DNA of 64,000 nt. Origin: Chryseobacterium soli (lineage in GTDB: Bacteria; Bacteroidota; Bacteroidia; Flavobacteriales; Weeksellaceae). Of this stretch, positions 52,945-61,375 are shown piece after piece. The stretch's first letter is position 1. Every line of letters begins with the position of its first letter. The notes beneath the pieces were generated by a model that was not told the DNA's origin, did no database searches, and was given only the letters and a program-made list of their open reading frames with translations. The stretch spans positions 1,054,001 to 1,118,000 of the forward strand of contig NZ_JPRH01000001.1 of NCBI RefSeq assembly GCF_000737705.1. The letters run 5' to 3'. The translations under genes and the position numbers were made by a program.

Positions 52945-54119
52945 TTTTCTATCAGGTTTGGATCCTTTTTAGCACTCATTCTTAATACGGTGAATCCCAA
53001 AACAGCAGATAAAAAAGAAGCGATCAGAATGGCAAATTTTGCCTCATCCTGAATCGGTATCTGATCTTTAAAGGAAAGCAATGCAATAAAAATTGACATG
53101 GTAAAACCTATTCCTGCCAGCAGGCCAACCCCAATCATTTGTGTCCACGAACTGTTTTGAGGTAGTGAACTTAACTTCATTTTAATGGCTATAAATGAAA
53201 ACAGATTAATACCGAGAAGTTTTCCTGCTACCAATCCGCCAATAATCCCCAATCCTAGTGTACTGGTCACTCCCTGAACCATTTCGCTGTTAAAAGCAAT
53301 ATTGGTATTCGTTAAAGCAAATATAGGCATGATGAGGAAATTCACCGGAAGATGGAGTTTGTGCTCCAGTTTTTCCAAAGGTGAAATAGTGACATTGGAG
53401 ACATTTGTCGGAATTGAAAAAGCCAGTACAACCCCCGCAATCGTCGCATGAATTCCTGAATGATGCAGGAAATACCATAAAAATAATCCCGGAATAATAT
53501 AGAAAATAAGCTTTGTAACCTTGAAAAAGTTCAACAGAAATAGCAGAAGCGTTACCCCTGCGGACAAAAGTAAATAGATCCAATGAATCTGATCGGTATA
53601 GAAAATAGCAATTACTAAAATAGCTCCCAAATCATCCACAATAGCCAATGCAGCAAGGAAAATTTTGATAGAATTGGGAATTCTTTTTCCCAGCATAGAA
53701 ACAATCGCCAGTGAAAAGGCGATATCAGTAGCCATAGGAATTCCCCAGCCGTTGGCATATTCCGTTCCGAAATTGAAGAACGTATAGATAAGTGCCGGTA
53801 CCAGCATACCGCCTACCGCCGCAAAAATAGGCAAAGAGGCATTTTTGAAGGACGAAAGTTCACCTTCCACCATTTCTCTTTTTATCTCAAGCCCTACCAG
53901 CAAAAAGAAAATGGCCATTAATCCATCATTGATCCAGATGCTGACAGGATATTCCAAATGAAAGAGATGAGTCCCCACATTGTTGTCCAGAAAGCTTTGA
54001 AAACCTTCGCCTGCAGATGAATTGGCAATTAGTAATGAAGCCAGCACACAGAGAATAAGGATTATTCCTGAGGATTGGCTGCTGTTGAAAAATTTCTTGA
54101 AATATAGAGTTAAATTCAT
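52941..54119 (-). CDS. nhaA: Sodium/proton antiporter NhaA
   Basis: NhaA exchanges sodium for protons at the inner membrane for pH and salt homeostasis. The 392-residue protein has the usual twelve-helix hydrophobicity. It includes NDGLMAIFFLLVGLEIKREM (near residue 64), MATDIAFSLAIVSML (helix IV, near residue 128) and the essential aspartate pair in AALAIVDDLGAILVIA (helix V, near residue 157). It starts only 2 bp after the rsh stop, so it is co-transcribed with the stringent-response gene. Its stop overlaps that of the convergent YihY-type gene. Confidence 0.95.
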   Translation of the reverse strand: MNLTLYFKKFFNSSQSSGIILILCVLASLLIANSSAGEGFQSFLDNNVGTHLFHLEYPVSIWINDGLMAIFFLLVGLEIKREMVEGELSSFKNASLPIFAAVGGMLVPALIYTFFNFGTEYANGWGIPMATDIAFSLAIVSMLGKRIPNSIKIFLAALAIVDDLGAILVIAIFYTDQIHWIYLLLSAGVTLLLFLLNFFKVTKLIFYIIPGLFLWYFLHHSGIHATIAGVVLAFSIPTNVSNVTISPLEKLEHKLHLPVNFLIMPIFALTNTNIAFNSEMVQGVTSTLGLGIIGGLVAGKLLGINLFSFIAIKMKLSSLPQNSSWTQMIGVGLLAGIGFTMSIFIALLSFKDQIPIQDEAKFAILIASFLSAVLGFTVLRMSAKKDPNLIEN

Positions 54120-54121
54120 AT

Positions 54122-56332
54122 CTAAGATTGTAATCGCCTCACGATGGAAACGCCGTCAATATCTTTAAGTTTTTTAAATGTTTCTTCCAGCTGGCTTTTG
54201 TTTTTCACTTCCAGGTTGATGTTGCCGGTAAAAATTCCGTCATTGGATTCAATAGACATACTCTTCATATCCATTCCCATACTGCCGCTGATGACAGCTG
54301 TAATATCATTGATCATTCCCATTCTGTCAAGCCCTTCAATCTCAATTTTAACTCTGTTTTTGAAGCTTTCGGCATTTACCCATTTTGCAGGAATTACCCT
54401 GTAATCGTATTGTGCTCTCAGGTTAATGGCATTCGGACAGTTATCACTGTGAACCTTGATTCCGTCAGAAATGGTGATGAATCCGAAAATTTTATCTCCA
54501 GGAATTACCGTACAGCATTTTGCGTAGCTATAATTCAGTTTTTCTCCGTCTTTTCCGAAGATAATCATGTCGAGATTCTGCTCTTTAGGCTCTACGAAAT
54601 GCTGATTCTTCGCGGGTGATTTTCTGAATCTTGAAAGTAAATTATTAAACATATTCTTACTTTCAATATATTTTCTTAAGCTGCTTGCATCCAGTTCATT
54701 GGTTTGAAACTTAAGGAACAGCTCCTGGGAAGATTTAAGATTAAAGAATTTTTGAAGTTTGTTGACTTCTTCATCATTAAAATTAATTTTTGCGTGACGC
54801 AGTTTTCTCTGAAGAATTTCCTTGCCTTCGTCTACCAGCTGGTTTTTTTGTGAATTCAGATAACTTTTGACCTTGGACTTGGCTTTAGAGGTCACCACAA
54901 ATTCCAGCCAGTCAGATTTTGGTTTCTGGTTCTGAGAAGAAAGGATGTCCACCTGATCTCCGTTTTGAAGAACGTACGAGATGGGAACCAGTTTTCCGTT
55001 AATTTTTGCGCCAAGACACTTCATTCCCAGATCCGAATGGACGGAAAAGGCAAAATCCAGTGCTGTAGCGTTGGTGGGAAGAATTTTAATTTCTCCTTTC
55101 GGAGTAAAGACAAATACTTCTTTTGAATATAAATTAAGCTTAATATTATCTAAAAGCTCTGAAGTTGATAAGTTTTGCTGCTGTTCAAGGATATCACGAA
55201 TTTCAGTGACCCATCTTTCAAAATTTCGGTCATCGGAGCTTTGTTTGTAGCCTTCCTTGTATTTGTAGTGGGCGGCAACGCCTTTTTCAGCAATTTCATC
55301 CATTCTTTCAGAACGGATCTGTACTTCAATCCATTTTTTATCAGGTCCGAGTACGGTAAGGTGCAAACTTTCATATCCGGTAGAACGGGGTTGGGTGATC
55401 CAGTCACGCATCCTTGACGGGTTACTGTGGTATACATCCGTTACGATGGAATAAATTTTCCAAGCCAGAAATTTTTCATTTTTAGCATCGGATTTATAGA
55501 TGATTCTGATGGCGTAATTATCAAAGACTTCCTCAAAAGAAACGCCTTGCTTCAGCATTTTTCTGTAAATGGAAGAGATCGCTTTTGCTCGCCCCTTGAT
55601 GGTAAAATTAAGGCCTTCATCTTTTAATCTTTCAGAAACTTCCGTTTTGAATTCTTCGATGTATCGTTCACGGTTTTCTTTCGCGAGCTCCAATTTTTCC
55701 GTAATCTCTGTATAGACATCCGGATTGTTGTATTTTAAAGATAAATCTTCAAGTTCTGATTTGATGTTATACAATCCTAAACGGTGCGCCATGGGAGCAT
55801 AGATGTAGACGGTTTCGGAAGCAATTTTCTTCTGTTTGTCCGGAGCCATGCTTTCCAGCGTACGCATATTGTGAAGACGGTCTGCAATCTTGATCAGAAT
55901 CACTCTGAAATCTTCAGAAAGGGTCAGCAGAAGTTTTCTGTAATTTTCAGATTGTACGGAGATATTCTGATGGTTCATGATGGATATTTTCGTTAATCCA
56001 TTCACAATATTGGCTATTTTTTCGCCAAAAATCTTTTTAATATCTTCATATGTATAATCCGAATCTTCTATAACGTCATGCAGAAGGGCACAGGCAATGG
56101 AAGTTGCTCCCAAACCTATTTCCGTCGCTACAATTTTGGCAACCGCAATGGGATGGTAGATGTAAGGTTCTCCGGATTTTCTTCTTTGATCTTTGTGGGC
56201 ATCTAAAGCAATATCAAATGCCTTTCGGATAAGTTTGTTATTTTCCTCATCCAAAGTCCTGTAAGTATTAGAAATCAGGTCTTTATATCTTGCAAGGATT
56301 TCTTTGTTTTCTTGTTCTAAATCGTAACTCAT
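54122..56332 (-). CDS. rsh: Bifunctional (p)ppGpp synthetase/hydrolase (RelA/SpoT homologue)
   Basis: This 736-residue enzyme makes and degrades the alarmone (p)ppGpp. The N-terminal HD hydrolase has HPIAVAKIVATEIG, the HD pair in ALLHDVIED (near residue 83) and KIADRLHNMRT (near residue 146), so the hydrolase looks active. The synthetase region holds GRAKAISSIYRKM (near residue 245), QPRSTGYESLHLTV and EVQIRSERMDEIAEKGVAAH. A TGS domain (about 400-460) and a C-terminal ACT domain (about 660-736) complete the long Rel/Spo layout. It is upstream of nhaA by 2 bp, linking stress signalling and ion balance in one transcript. Confidence 0.96.
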   Translation of the reverse strand: MSYDLEQENKEILARYKDLISNTYRTLDEENNKLIRKAFDIALDAHKDQRRKSGEPYIYHPIAVAKIVATEIGLGATSIACALLHDVIEDSDYTYEDIKKIFGEKIANIVNGLTKISIMNHQNISVQSENYRKLLLTLSEDFRVILIKIADRLHNMRTLESMAPDKQKKIASETVYIYAPMAHRLGLYNIKSELEDLSLKYNNPDVYTEITEKLELAKENRERYIEEFKTEVSERLKDEGLNFTIKGRAKAISSIYRKMLKQGVSFEEVFDNYAIRIIYKSDAKNEKFLAWKIYSIVTDVYHSNPSRMRDWITQPRSTGYESLHLTVLGPDKKWIEVQIRSERMDEIAEKGVAAHYKYKEGYKQSSDDRNFERWVTEIRDILEQQQNLSTSELLDNIKLNLYSKEVFVFTPKGEIKILPTNATALDFAFSVHSDLGMKCLGAKINGKLVPISYVLQNGDQVDILSSQNQKPKSDWLEFVVTSKAKSKVKSYLNSQKNQLVDEGKEILQRKLRHAKINFNDEEVNKLQKFFNLKSSQELFLKFQTNELDASSLRKYIESKNMFNNLLSRFRKSPAKNQHFVEPKEQNLDMIIFGKDGEKLNYSYAKCCTVIPGDKIFGFITISDGIKVHSDNCPNAINLRAQYDYRVIPAKWVNAESFKNRVKIEIEGLDRMGMINDITAVISGSMGMDMKSMSIESNDGIFTGNINLEVKNKSQLEETFKKLKDIDGVSIVRRLQS

Positions 56333-56393
56333 TTGTGCTAATGCCTATATTTAAACGAAAATACGAAAATTTTTGCACTTTTCAAACACTAAA

Positions 56394-56420
56394 AAATCCG
56401 CAGAACAGGCCTGCGGATTT
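56394..56420 (-). terminator. Intrinsic terminator after the small stress-type gene
   Basis: AAATCCGCAG (56394-56403) pairs with CTGCGGATTT (56411-56420). The minus-strand continuation is T-rich. Confidence 0.88.
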
Positions 56421-56442
56421 CCGGTTATTAGATTTAATGTAT

Positions 56443-56808
56443 TTAAAATTTTAATTCTGAATCTATGCCCTGAGTAGAACTTTTTATTTTCACATCCGGA
56501 CTGTTGTGTATTTCTGCCTTGCTCCGGGCATCGATGAATCTTTTAATATTATGGTATTCAGCTTGTTGTATGGTCATGTTTTCAAATAAATAGGTCTTTA
56601 CAACAGAATTTTGATTGAAAATATTCTGAGCATTTTCCACCTGCTCATTGTCATGTACAGCCACACTGGCCAAATATTGAGTATTGTGTTGAGGATCGTT
56701 AACGTACACAATATACTCTGAGTTTCCAAAACCTAAACTTTCTAAATCTGTCTCAAGCTTTTTGTAATCACTGTGAGGTTCAAATAATCCAGCTAATATT
56801 TTTGACAT
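56443..56808 (-). CDS. Hypothetical protein resembling YflT-type stress proteins
   Basis: The 121-residue soluble protein opens with KILAGLFEPHSDYKKLETDLESLGF, which resembles the alpha/beta start of the YflT/GsiB-neighbour general stress family (a ferredoxin-like unit in which a loop swaps between strands). The mid-part has SVAVHDNEQVENAQNIFNQ. The last 30 residues are polar and probably disordered. It has no signal peptide. It is monocistronic, with a terminator downstream. The family link is a weak impression and the function is unknown. Confidence 0.6.
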   Translation of the reverse strand: MSKILAGLFEPHSDYKKLETDLESLGFGNSEYIVYVNDPQHNTQYLASVAVHDNEQVENAQNIFNQNSVVKTYLFENMTIQQAEYHNIKRFIDARSKAEIHNSPDVKIKSSTQGIDSELKF

Positions 56809-56988
56809 GGTGATGGTTTTTAAAATTTCTACTTAAAGGTACTCATTAATTTTCATTTATTTTATAAAAAAATCAATATAATTTGTATTTTATTATTTTA
56901 TCTATAATTTATTGTTAAATTATTTGAAAATGTCTATTGAACATTTGTTTAATATATTTGATTAAAATAACCTGTTTTTTACCAAAAA

Positions 56989-57014
56989 ACTCTGCACGGA
57001 TTATTGTGCAGAGT
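56989..57014 (-). terminator. Intrinsic terminator after acs
   Basis: ACTCTGCAC (56989-56997) pairs with GTGCAGAGT (57006-57014), followed on the minus strand by a T run. Confidence 0.88.
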
Positions 57015-57064
57015 GTATAAGTTGGGCTAAAGCCTGTTTGTGTTAAATTATTCCCCCTTAATAT

Positions 57065-58972
57065 TTAAATCCTTTCATTTTTGATTTCCTCAACAATTTC
57101 AGGATTCAATAGAGTAGAGATATCTCCGAAATTACTGAAGTCTCCCTCTGCAATCTTTCTCAGTATTCTACGCATAATTTTACCGGAACGTGTTTTCGGA
57201 AGCCCGGAAACAAACTGAATCTTATCAAGTTTTGCAATAGGACCGATCTGATCTGCAATCAACTGGTTGATTTCCTTTTTAAGATTTTCTTTCTGACGGC
57301 TTTCACCGGTTTCTTTTAACGTAACGAATCCGTACAAAGCGTTTCCTTTAATATCGTGAGGATAGCCTACAATTGCAGATTCTGCAACGGCAGGATGCTG
57401 GTTGATGCTGTCTTCAATCGGTGCTGTTCCCAAATTGTGTCCGGATACGATAATAACATCATCCACGCGGCCTGTAATTCTATAATAACCGACCTCATCT
57501 CTCAATGCACCGTCTCCGGTAAAATACTTTCCTGGAAAGGCTGTAAAGTAGGTTTCCTTGTATCTTTGATGGTCTCCCCATATGGTTCGAGCGATTCCCG
57601 GCCATGGGAAACGGATGCAAAGATTTCCCGTAACCTGATTTCCTGTAATTTCATTGCGTTTGTCATCCATCAGTACAGGCTGGATTCCAGGTAATGGAAG
57701 GGTGGCATAGGTAGGTTTTGTAGGTGTTATAAAGGGAAGCGGAGAAATCATGATGCCTCCTGTTTCTGTCTGCCACCAGGTATCCACGATAGGACATTTC
57801 TTTTTTCCGACATGATCGTTGAACCAGTGCCATGCTTCATCATTGATTGGTTCCCCTACGGATCCGATTACTCTTAATGAACTTAAATCATGTTTATCTA
57901 CCCATTCTGTGCTTTCTTTTGCTAAAGAACGTATTGCGGTAGGAGCGGTGTAGAACTGGGTTACTTTATGTTTTTCAATCACTTCCCAGAAGCGGTCCGC
58001 CTCAGGGTAAGTAGGTACCCCTTCAAAAATTACGGTGGTGGCCCCGTTACAGAGCGGTCCGTAAAGGATATAGGAATGTCCGGTGATCCACCCGATGTCT
58101 GCGGTACACCAATAGATATCATTTTCCTGGTAATTGAAAACATTTTTAAAAGTATAGGCCGTGTAAACCATATATCCTGCACAGGTATGAAGCATACCCT
58201 TTGGTTTTCCGGTAGAACCCGACGTATACAGGATGAAAAGCGGATCTTCAGCATCCATAATAACCGTAACGAAATCCGGAGAAGCTTTTTCGTAAAGATC
58301 AGCCAGCCAGTGGTCTCTTCCTTCCTTCATGCTAATCTCGTTATGGGTTCTTTTTACCACTAAAACATGTTCTACGGTAGGAGTCTTTTCCAACGCTTCA
58401 TCTACAATGCTTTTCAGATCTAATACTTTACTTCCTCTGTAGCTTCCGTCTGAGGTAATCACCATTTTAGCTCCACAGTCATTTACTCTTGACGAAACGG
58501 CCGCAGCAGAAAATCCGGCAAAAATTACCGAATGAACCGCTCCTAATTTTGCGCAGGCCAGCATAGTTACGGCCAGTTCCGGAATCATCGGGAGGTAGAT
58601 GCATACGCGGTCTCCTTTTTCAATACCCATTTCACGGAGTACGTTGGCAGTTTTATTCACTCTTGTATAGAGTTCATGGTAGGAAATGTGCTGGGCTTCT
58701 TCTTTAGGATCATTGGGTTCCCAGATAATGGCTGTTTTTTCACCTCTTACGGAAAGATGGCGGTCGATACAGTTTTTGGTGATATTTAATTTGGCGTCTT
58801 TAAACCAGGTAATTTTGGCTTCACTCATATCGTACTTCACCACCTTACTCCATCTCTGATACCATACAAAGTTTTGGTCCGCTATCTTATCCCAGAATTT
58901 TTTAGGATTTTTAATAGACTTTTTATATTCCTCAAAATAATGCGGTAAATCTTCTATTAAGTAATTTCTCAT
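57065..58972 (-). CDS. acs: Acetyl-CoA synthetase
   Basis: Acs activates acetate with ATP and CoA through acetyl-AMP. The 635-residue protein is a full-length ANL-superfamily enzyme with the phosphate loop YTSGSTGKPKGMLH (near residue 248), WWQTETGG (near residue 400), the YFTGDGALRDEVGYYRITGRVDDVI hinge (near residue 490), and PKTRSGKIMRR (near residue 590), whose Lys is the catalytic and acetylation-regulated residue. It is 59 bp downstream of a PrpE-like acyl-CoA synthetase in the same direction, and near a symporter-kinase/receiver pair likely to control it. Confidence 0.95.
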   Translation of the reverse strand: MRNYLIEDLPHYFEEYKKSIKNPKKFWDKIADQNFVWYQRWSKVVKYDMSEAKITWFKDAKLNITKNCIDRHLSVRGEKTAIIWEPNDPKEEAQHISYHELYTRVNKTANVLREMGIEKGDRVCIYLPMIPELAVTMLACAKLGAVHSVIFAGFSAAAVSSRVNDCGAKMVITSDGSYRGSKVLDLKSIVDEALEKTPTVEHVLVVKRTHNEISMKEGRDHWLADLYEKASPDFVTVIMDAEDPLFILYTSGSTGKPKGMLHTCAGYMVYTAYTFKNVFNYQENDIYWCTADIGWITGHSYILYGPLCNGATTVIFEGVPTYPEADRFWEVIEKHKVTQFYTAPTAIRSLAKESTEWVDKHDLSSLRVIGSVGEPINDEAWHWFNDHVGKKKCPIVDTWWQTETGGIMISPLPFITPTKPTYATLPLPGIQPVLMDDKRNEITGNQVTGNLCIRFPWPGIARTIWGDHQRYKETYFTAFPGKYFTGDGALRDEVGYYRITGRVDDVIIVSGHNLGTAPIEDSINQHPAVAESAIVGYPHDIKGNALYGFVTLKETGESRQKENLKKEINQLIADQIGPIAKLDKIQFVSGLPKTRSGKIMRRILRKIAEGDFSNFGDISTLLNPEIVEEIKNERI

Positions 58973-59031
58973 ATCCCTTTCTTTTTTGAAATTGTAATGT
59001 TTATATTTTAAATTTATGTTTAATTTGTGGC

Positions 59032-60921
59032 TTAAGCCCTATATCCCCTGATTTTTTCCTGAATTTCATCAATGATTTTTTCATCATCAATGGTTGAAGG
59101 AATCTGAAATTCTTTACCATCAAGTAAAGTTCTGATGAGCTTTCTTAAAATTTTCCCCGAACGTGTTTTTGGTAATCGTTTGACAGTCATTGCATTTTTT
59201 AAGAAGGCTACGGCCCCGATCTTTTCACGAACCATCTGAATGATCTCTTTTTCCAGGTCCTGCTCAGTGATGAGAGAACCATTCTTTACTACAACGGTGG
59301 CAAAGGGAATTTGGCCTTTTAGATTATCATCAATTCCCACAACGGTGCATTCTGCAACGTCCGGATGAGAAGAAACAATCTCCTCCATTTCCGAAGTGGA
59401 AAGCCTGTGGCCTGCAACATTAATCACATCGTCCACTCTTCCTGTGATGAAAATGTATCCGTCTTCATCTTTTATGGCGCCGTCACCGGAGAAATAATAA
59501 CCGTTATATTGTGATAAATAGCTTTTCTGGTACCGTTCATAATCTTTCCAGACGCCTAAAAGGGCTCCGGGAGGAAGCGGAAGTTTGATAATTAAATAGC
59601 CTTCCTGATGAGCATCCAATTCATAGCCGTTTTCATCAAAAATTTTAATGTCATATCCGGGAATCGGTTTGCCTGCAGAAGCTCTTTTGATGGTGTAATT
59701 CTCATCATAAGTCATGAGCCCAAGCATCGGCCATCCTGATTCTGTCTGCCACCAATGATCAATAGCGGGAACCCCAATATGCTTTGCAAACCAGTCCAAT
59801 GTAGCTACATCACACCGTTCTCCGGCTAAAAACTGCTTTTTGAAGTGGGACAGGTCATATTTCCTGACCAATTCTCCATTGGGATCTTCTTTTTTAATCG
59901 CCCTGATGGCAGTAGGCGCGGTAAACATGGCAGCAACTTTATATTCCGAAATGATTCTCCAGAATGTTCCGGCATCAGGAGTCATAATAGGCTTTCCTTC
60001 AAAAATAATAGTGGTATTTCTGTTGAGCAGAGGTCCGTATACTGTGTAACTATGACCAACAGCCCAGCCAAAATCAGACGCGGCCCAATAGGTTTCTCCG
60101 GGCTCTATTCCATAGATATACTTCATGGAAAATTTCAAAGCTACAGCATAACCTCCGGTATCGCGAACGATTCCTTTTGGTTTTCCGGTAGTTCCTGAAG
60201 TGTACAGTAAATAGAGTGGGTGGGTAGATTCAACGGAAACGCAGTCTATGGGTTCTGAATTTTTAACCAGTTCTTCATAATCAATAATCCCATCAAACAT
60301 TTCGTGTTTGTTTTCAGTGAGTCTGCGGTTGTAAACAATGATGTGATCTACCTTATCCTGTGCCAGCTCAATGGCTTTTTCAACAAGCGGCAGATAAGGA
60401 ATTCTTTTCGCTATTTCTACACCGGCTGTTGCAGTAATCAATGCTTTAGGTTTACAGTCATCAATTCTTACCACCAGTTCATGCGGTGCAAAACCTCCGA
60501 AAACAACATTATGAATCACACCGATTCTTGCACAGGCCAGCATGGCGAAAAGCGTTTGCGGGATCATCGGCATGTAAATTACTGCTGTATCGCCTTTTTT
60601 CAGACCTAAAGAAGCGAGTCCTCCGGCAAATTTTGCTATTTCCTCTTTCGCTTCATTAAAAGTGTACTGAAGTTTCTGATTGGTGACCGGAGAATCATAA
60701 ATAATAGCGGTTTGCGCTCCGAAACCATCTTCAATATGTTGATCGATGCACAAATAGCATATATTAAGCTTTCCGTCTGCAAACCACTGCGGATAATTAT
60801 TTTTGTCCGGCGAAAGAATATCGGTTGGGAATTCAAACCAGTTGATATTTCCGGCCTGTTCTTTCCAGAAATTTTCTTTGTCTTCTATACTTCTTTTGAA
60901 TAAGGCATCTGAATTGATCAT
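59032..60921 (-). CDS. prpE: Propionate/acetate-CoA ligase, PrpE-like
   Basis: The 629-residue protein is a second acyl-CoA synthetase. Its opening (LFKRSIEDKENFWKEQAGNINW), the RDTGGYAVALKFSMKYIYG segment (near residue 255), and VIDHWWQTESGWP (near residue 390) follow PrpE, the propionyl-CoA synthetase, more closely than Acs. It carries LLYTSGTTGKPKG (near residue 235), the DDVINVAGHRLST hinge and the catalytic PKTRSGKILRK. It probably acts on propionate or other short acids; acetate use is possible. It is transcribed with acs and lies just downstream of the response regulator, separated by a composite repeat. Confidence 0.85.
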   Translation of the reverse strand: MINSDALFKRSIEDKENFWKEQAGNINWFEFPTDILSPDKNNYPQWFADGKLNICYLCIDQHIEDGFGAQTAIIYDSPVTNQKLQYTFNEAKEEIAKFAGGLASLGLKKGDTAVIYMPMIPQTLFAMLACARIGVIHNVVFGGFAPHELVVRIDDCKPKALITATAGVEIAKRIPYLPLVEKAIELAQDKVDHIIVYNRRLTENKHEMFDGIIDYEELVKNSEPIDCVSVESTHPLYLLYTSGTTGKPKGIVRDTGGYAVALKFSMKYIYGIEPGETYWAASDFGWAVGHSYTVYGPLLNRNTTIIFEGKPIMTPDAGTFWRIISEYKVAAMFTAPTAIRAIKKEDPNGELVRKYDLSHFKKQFLAGERCDVATLDWFAKHIGVPAIDHWWQTESGWPMLGLMTYDENYTIKRASAGKPIPGYDIKIFDENGYELDAHQEGYLIIKLPLPPGALLGVWKDYERYQKSYLSQYNGYYFSGDGAIKDEDGYIFITGRVDDVINVAGHRLSTSEMEEIVSSHPDVAECTVVGIDDNLKGQIPFATVVVKNGSLITEQDLEKEIIQMVREKIGAVAFLKNAMTVKRLPKTRSGKILRKLIRTLLDGKEFQIPSTIDDEKIIDEIQEKIRGYRA

Positions 60922-60923
60922 GG

Positions 60924-61000
60924 GTGTTGGTTTTTTGGTTGTCTGTTGTTGGTGTTTAGCCTATAAGCCGTGTTGATAGTCTGAAATCTGGCATCTTGCT
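60924..61000 (+). repeat. Composite intergenic word repeat, copy C
   Basis: Between the response regulator stop and the PrpE-like start lie GTTGGTTTTTTGGTTGTCTG, TTGGTGTTTAGCCTATAAGC and GTCTGAAATCTGGCATCT, the same word order as at 51051-51133. Confidence 0.8.
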
Positions 61001-61003
61001 TCT

Positions 61004-61375
61004 TTACTCTCCTTTAATAAACATTTCCTCAATCTGCTGCATTAGCTTCTTAATAGAATAAGGTTTTGTTACATAAGCGTCGGCGCCCATTTCCAGACCT
61101 TTTAAGATATCTTTCGGGTTGTTTTTTGCACTCAGAAAAATGACTTTTGTATCTTTCAATTCTGTGTCCTGTCTGATAATATCTAATGTGCTGTAGCCGT
61201 CTAAATTCGGCATCATGATGTCCAGAAGAATAACATCGGGAACCATTGTTTTAAGGAAATCCAATACTTCCGTTCCGTCTCTAGCTATATATACATCATA
61301 ACCGTTCTTTTTGAAACTGTATTCCAGTGACATTAAAATTTTATGTTCATCGTCCGCAATGATGATCTTTTTCAT
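61004..61375 (-). CDS. Receiver-only response regulator
   Basis: The 123-residue protein is a single receiver domain with no DNA-binding or output domain. The acidic pocket DDE follows the first strand (residues 6-8), and the phosphorylation Asp is in VILLDIMMPNLDGYS (near residue 53). The switch residue is in IFLSAKN, and the conserved Lys is in VTKPYS (near residue 103). Its start overlaps the stop of the kinase by 4 bp (ATGA), so the two are translationally coupled. Lacking an output domain, it must act by protein contact or as a phosphate relay. Confidence 0.93.
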   Translation of the reverse strand: MKKIIIADDEHKILMSLEYSFKKNGYDVYIARDGTEVLDFLKTMVPDVILLDIMMPNLDGYSTLDIIRQDTELKDTKVIFLSAKNNPKDILKGLEMGADAYVTKPYSIKKLMQQIEEMFIKGE

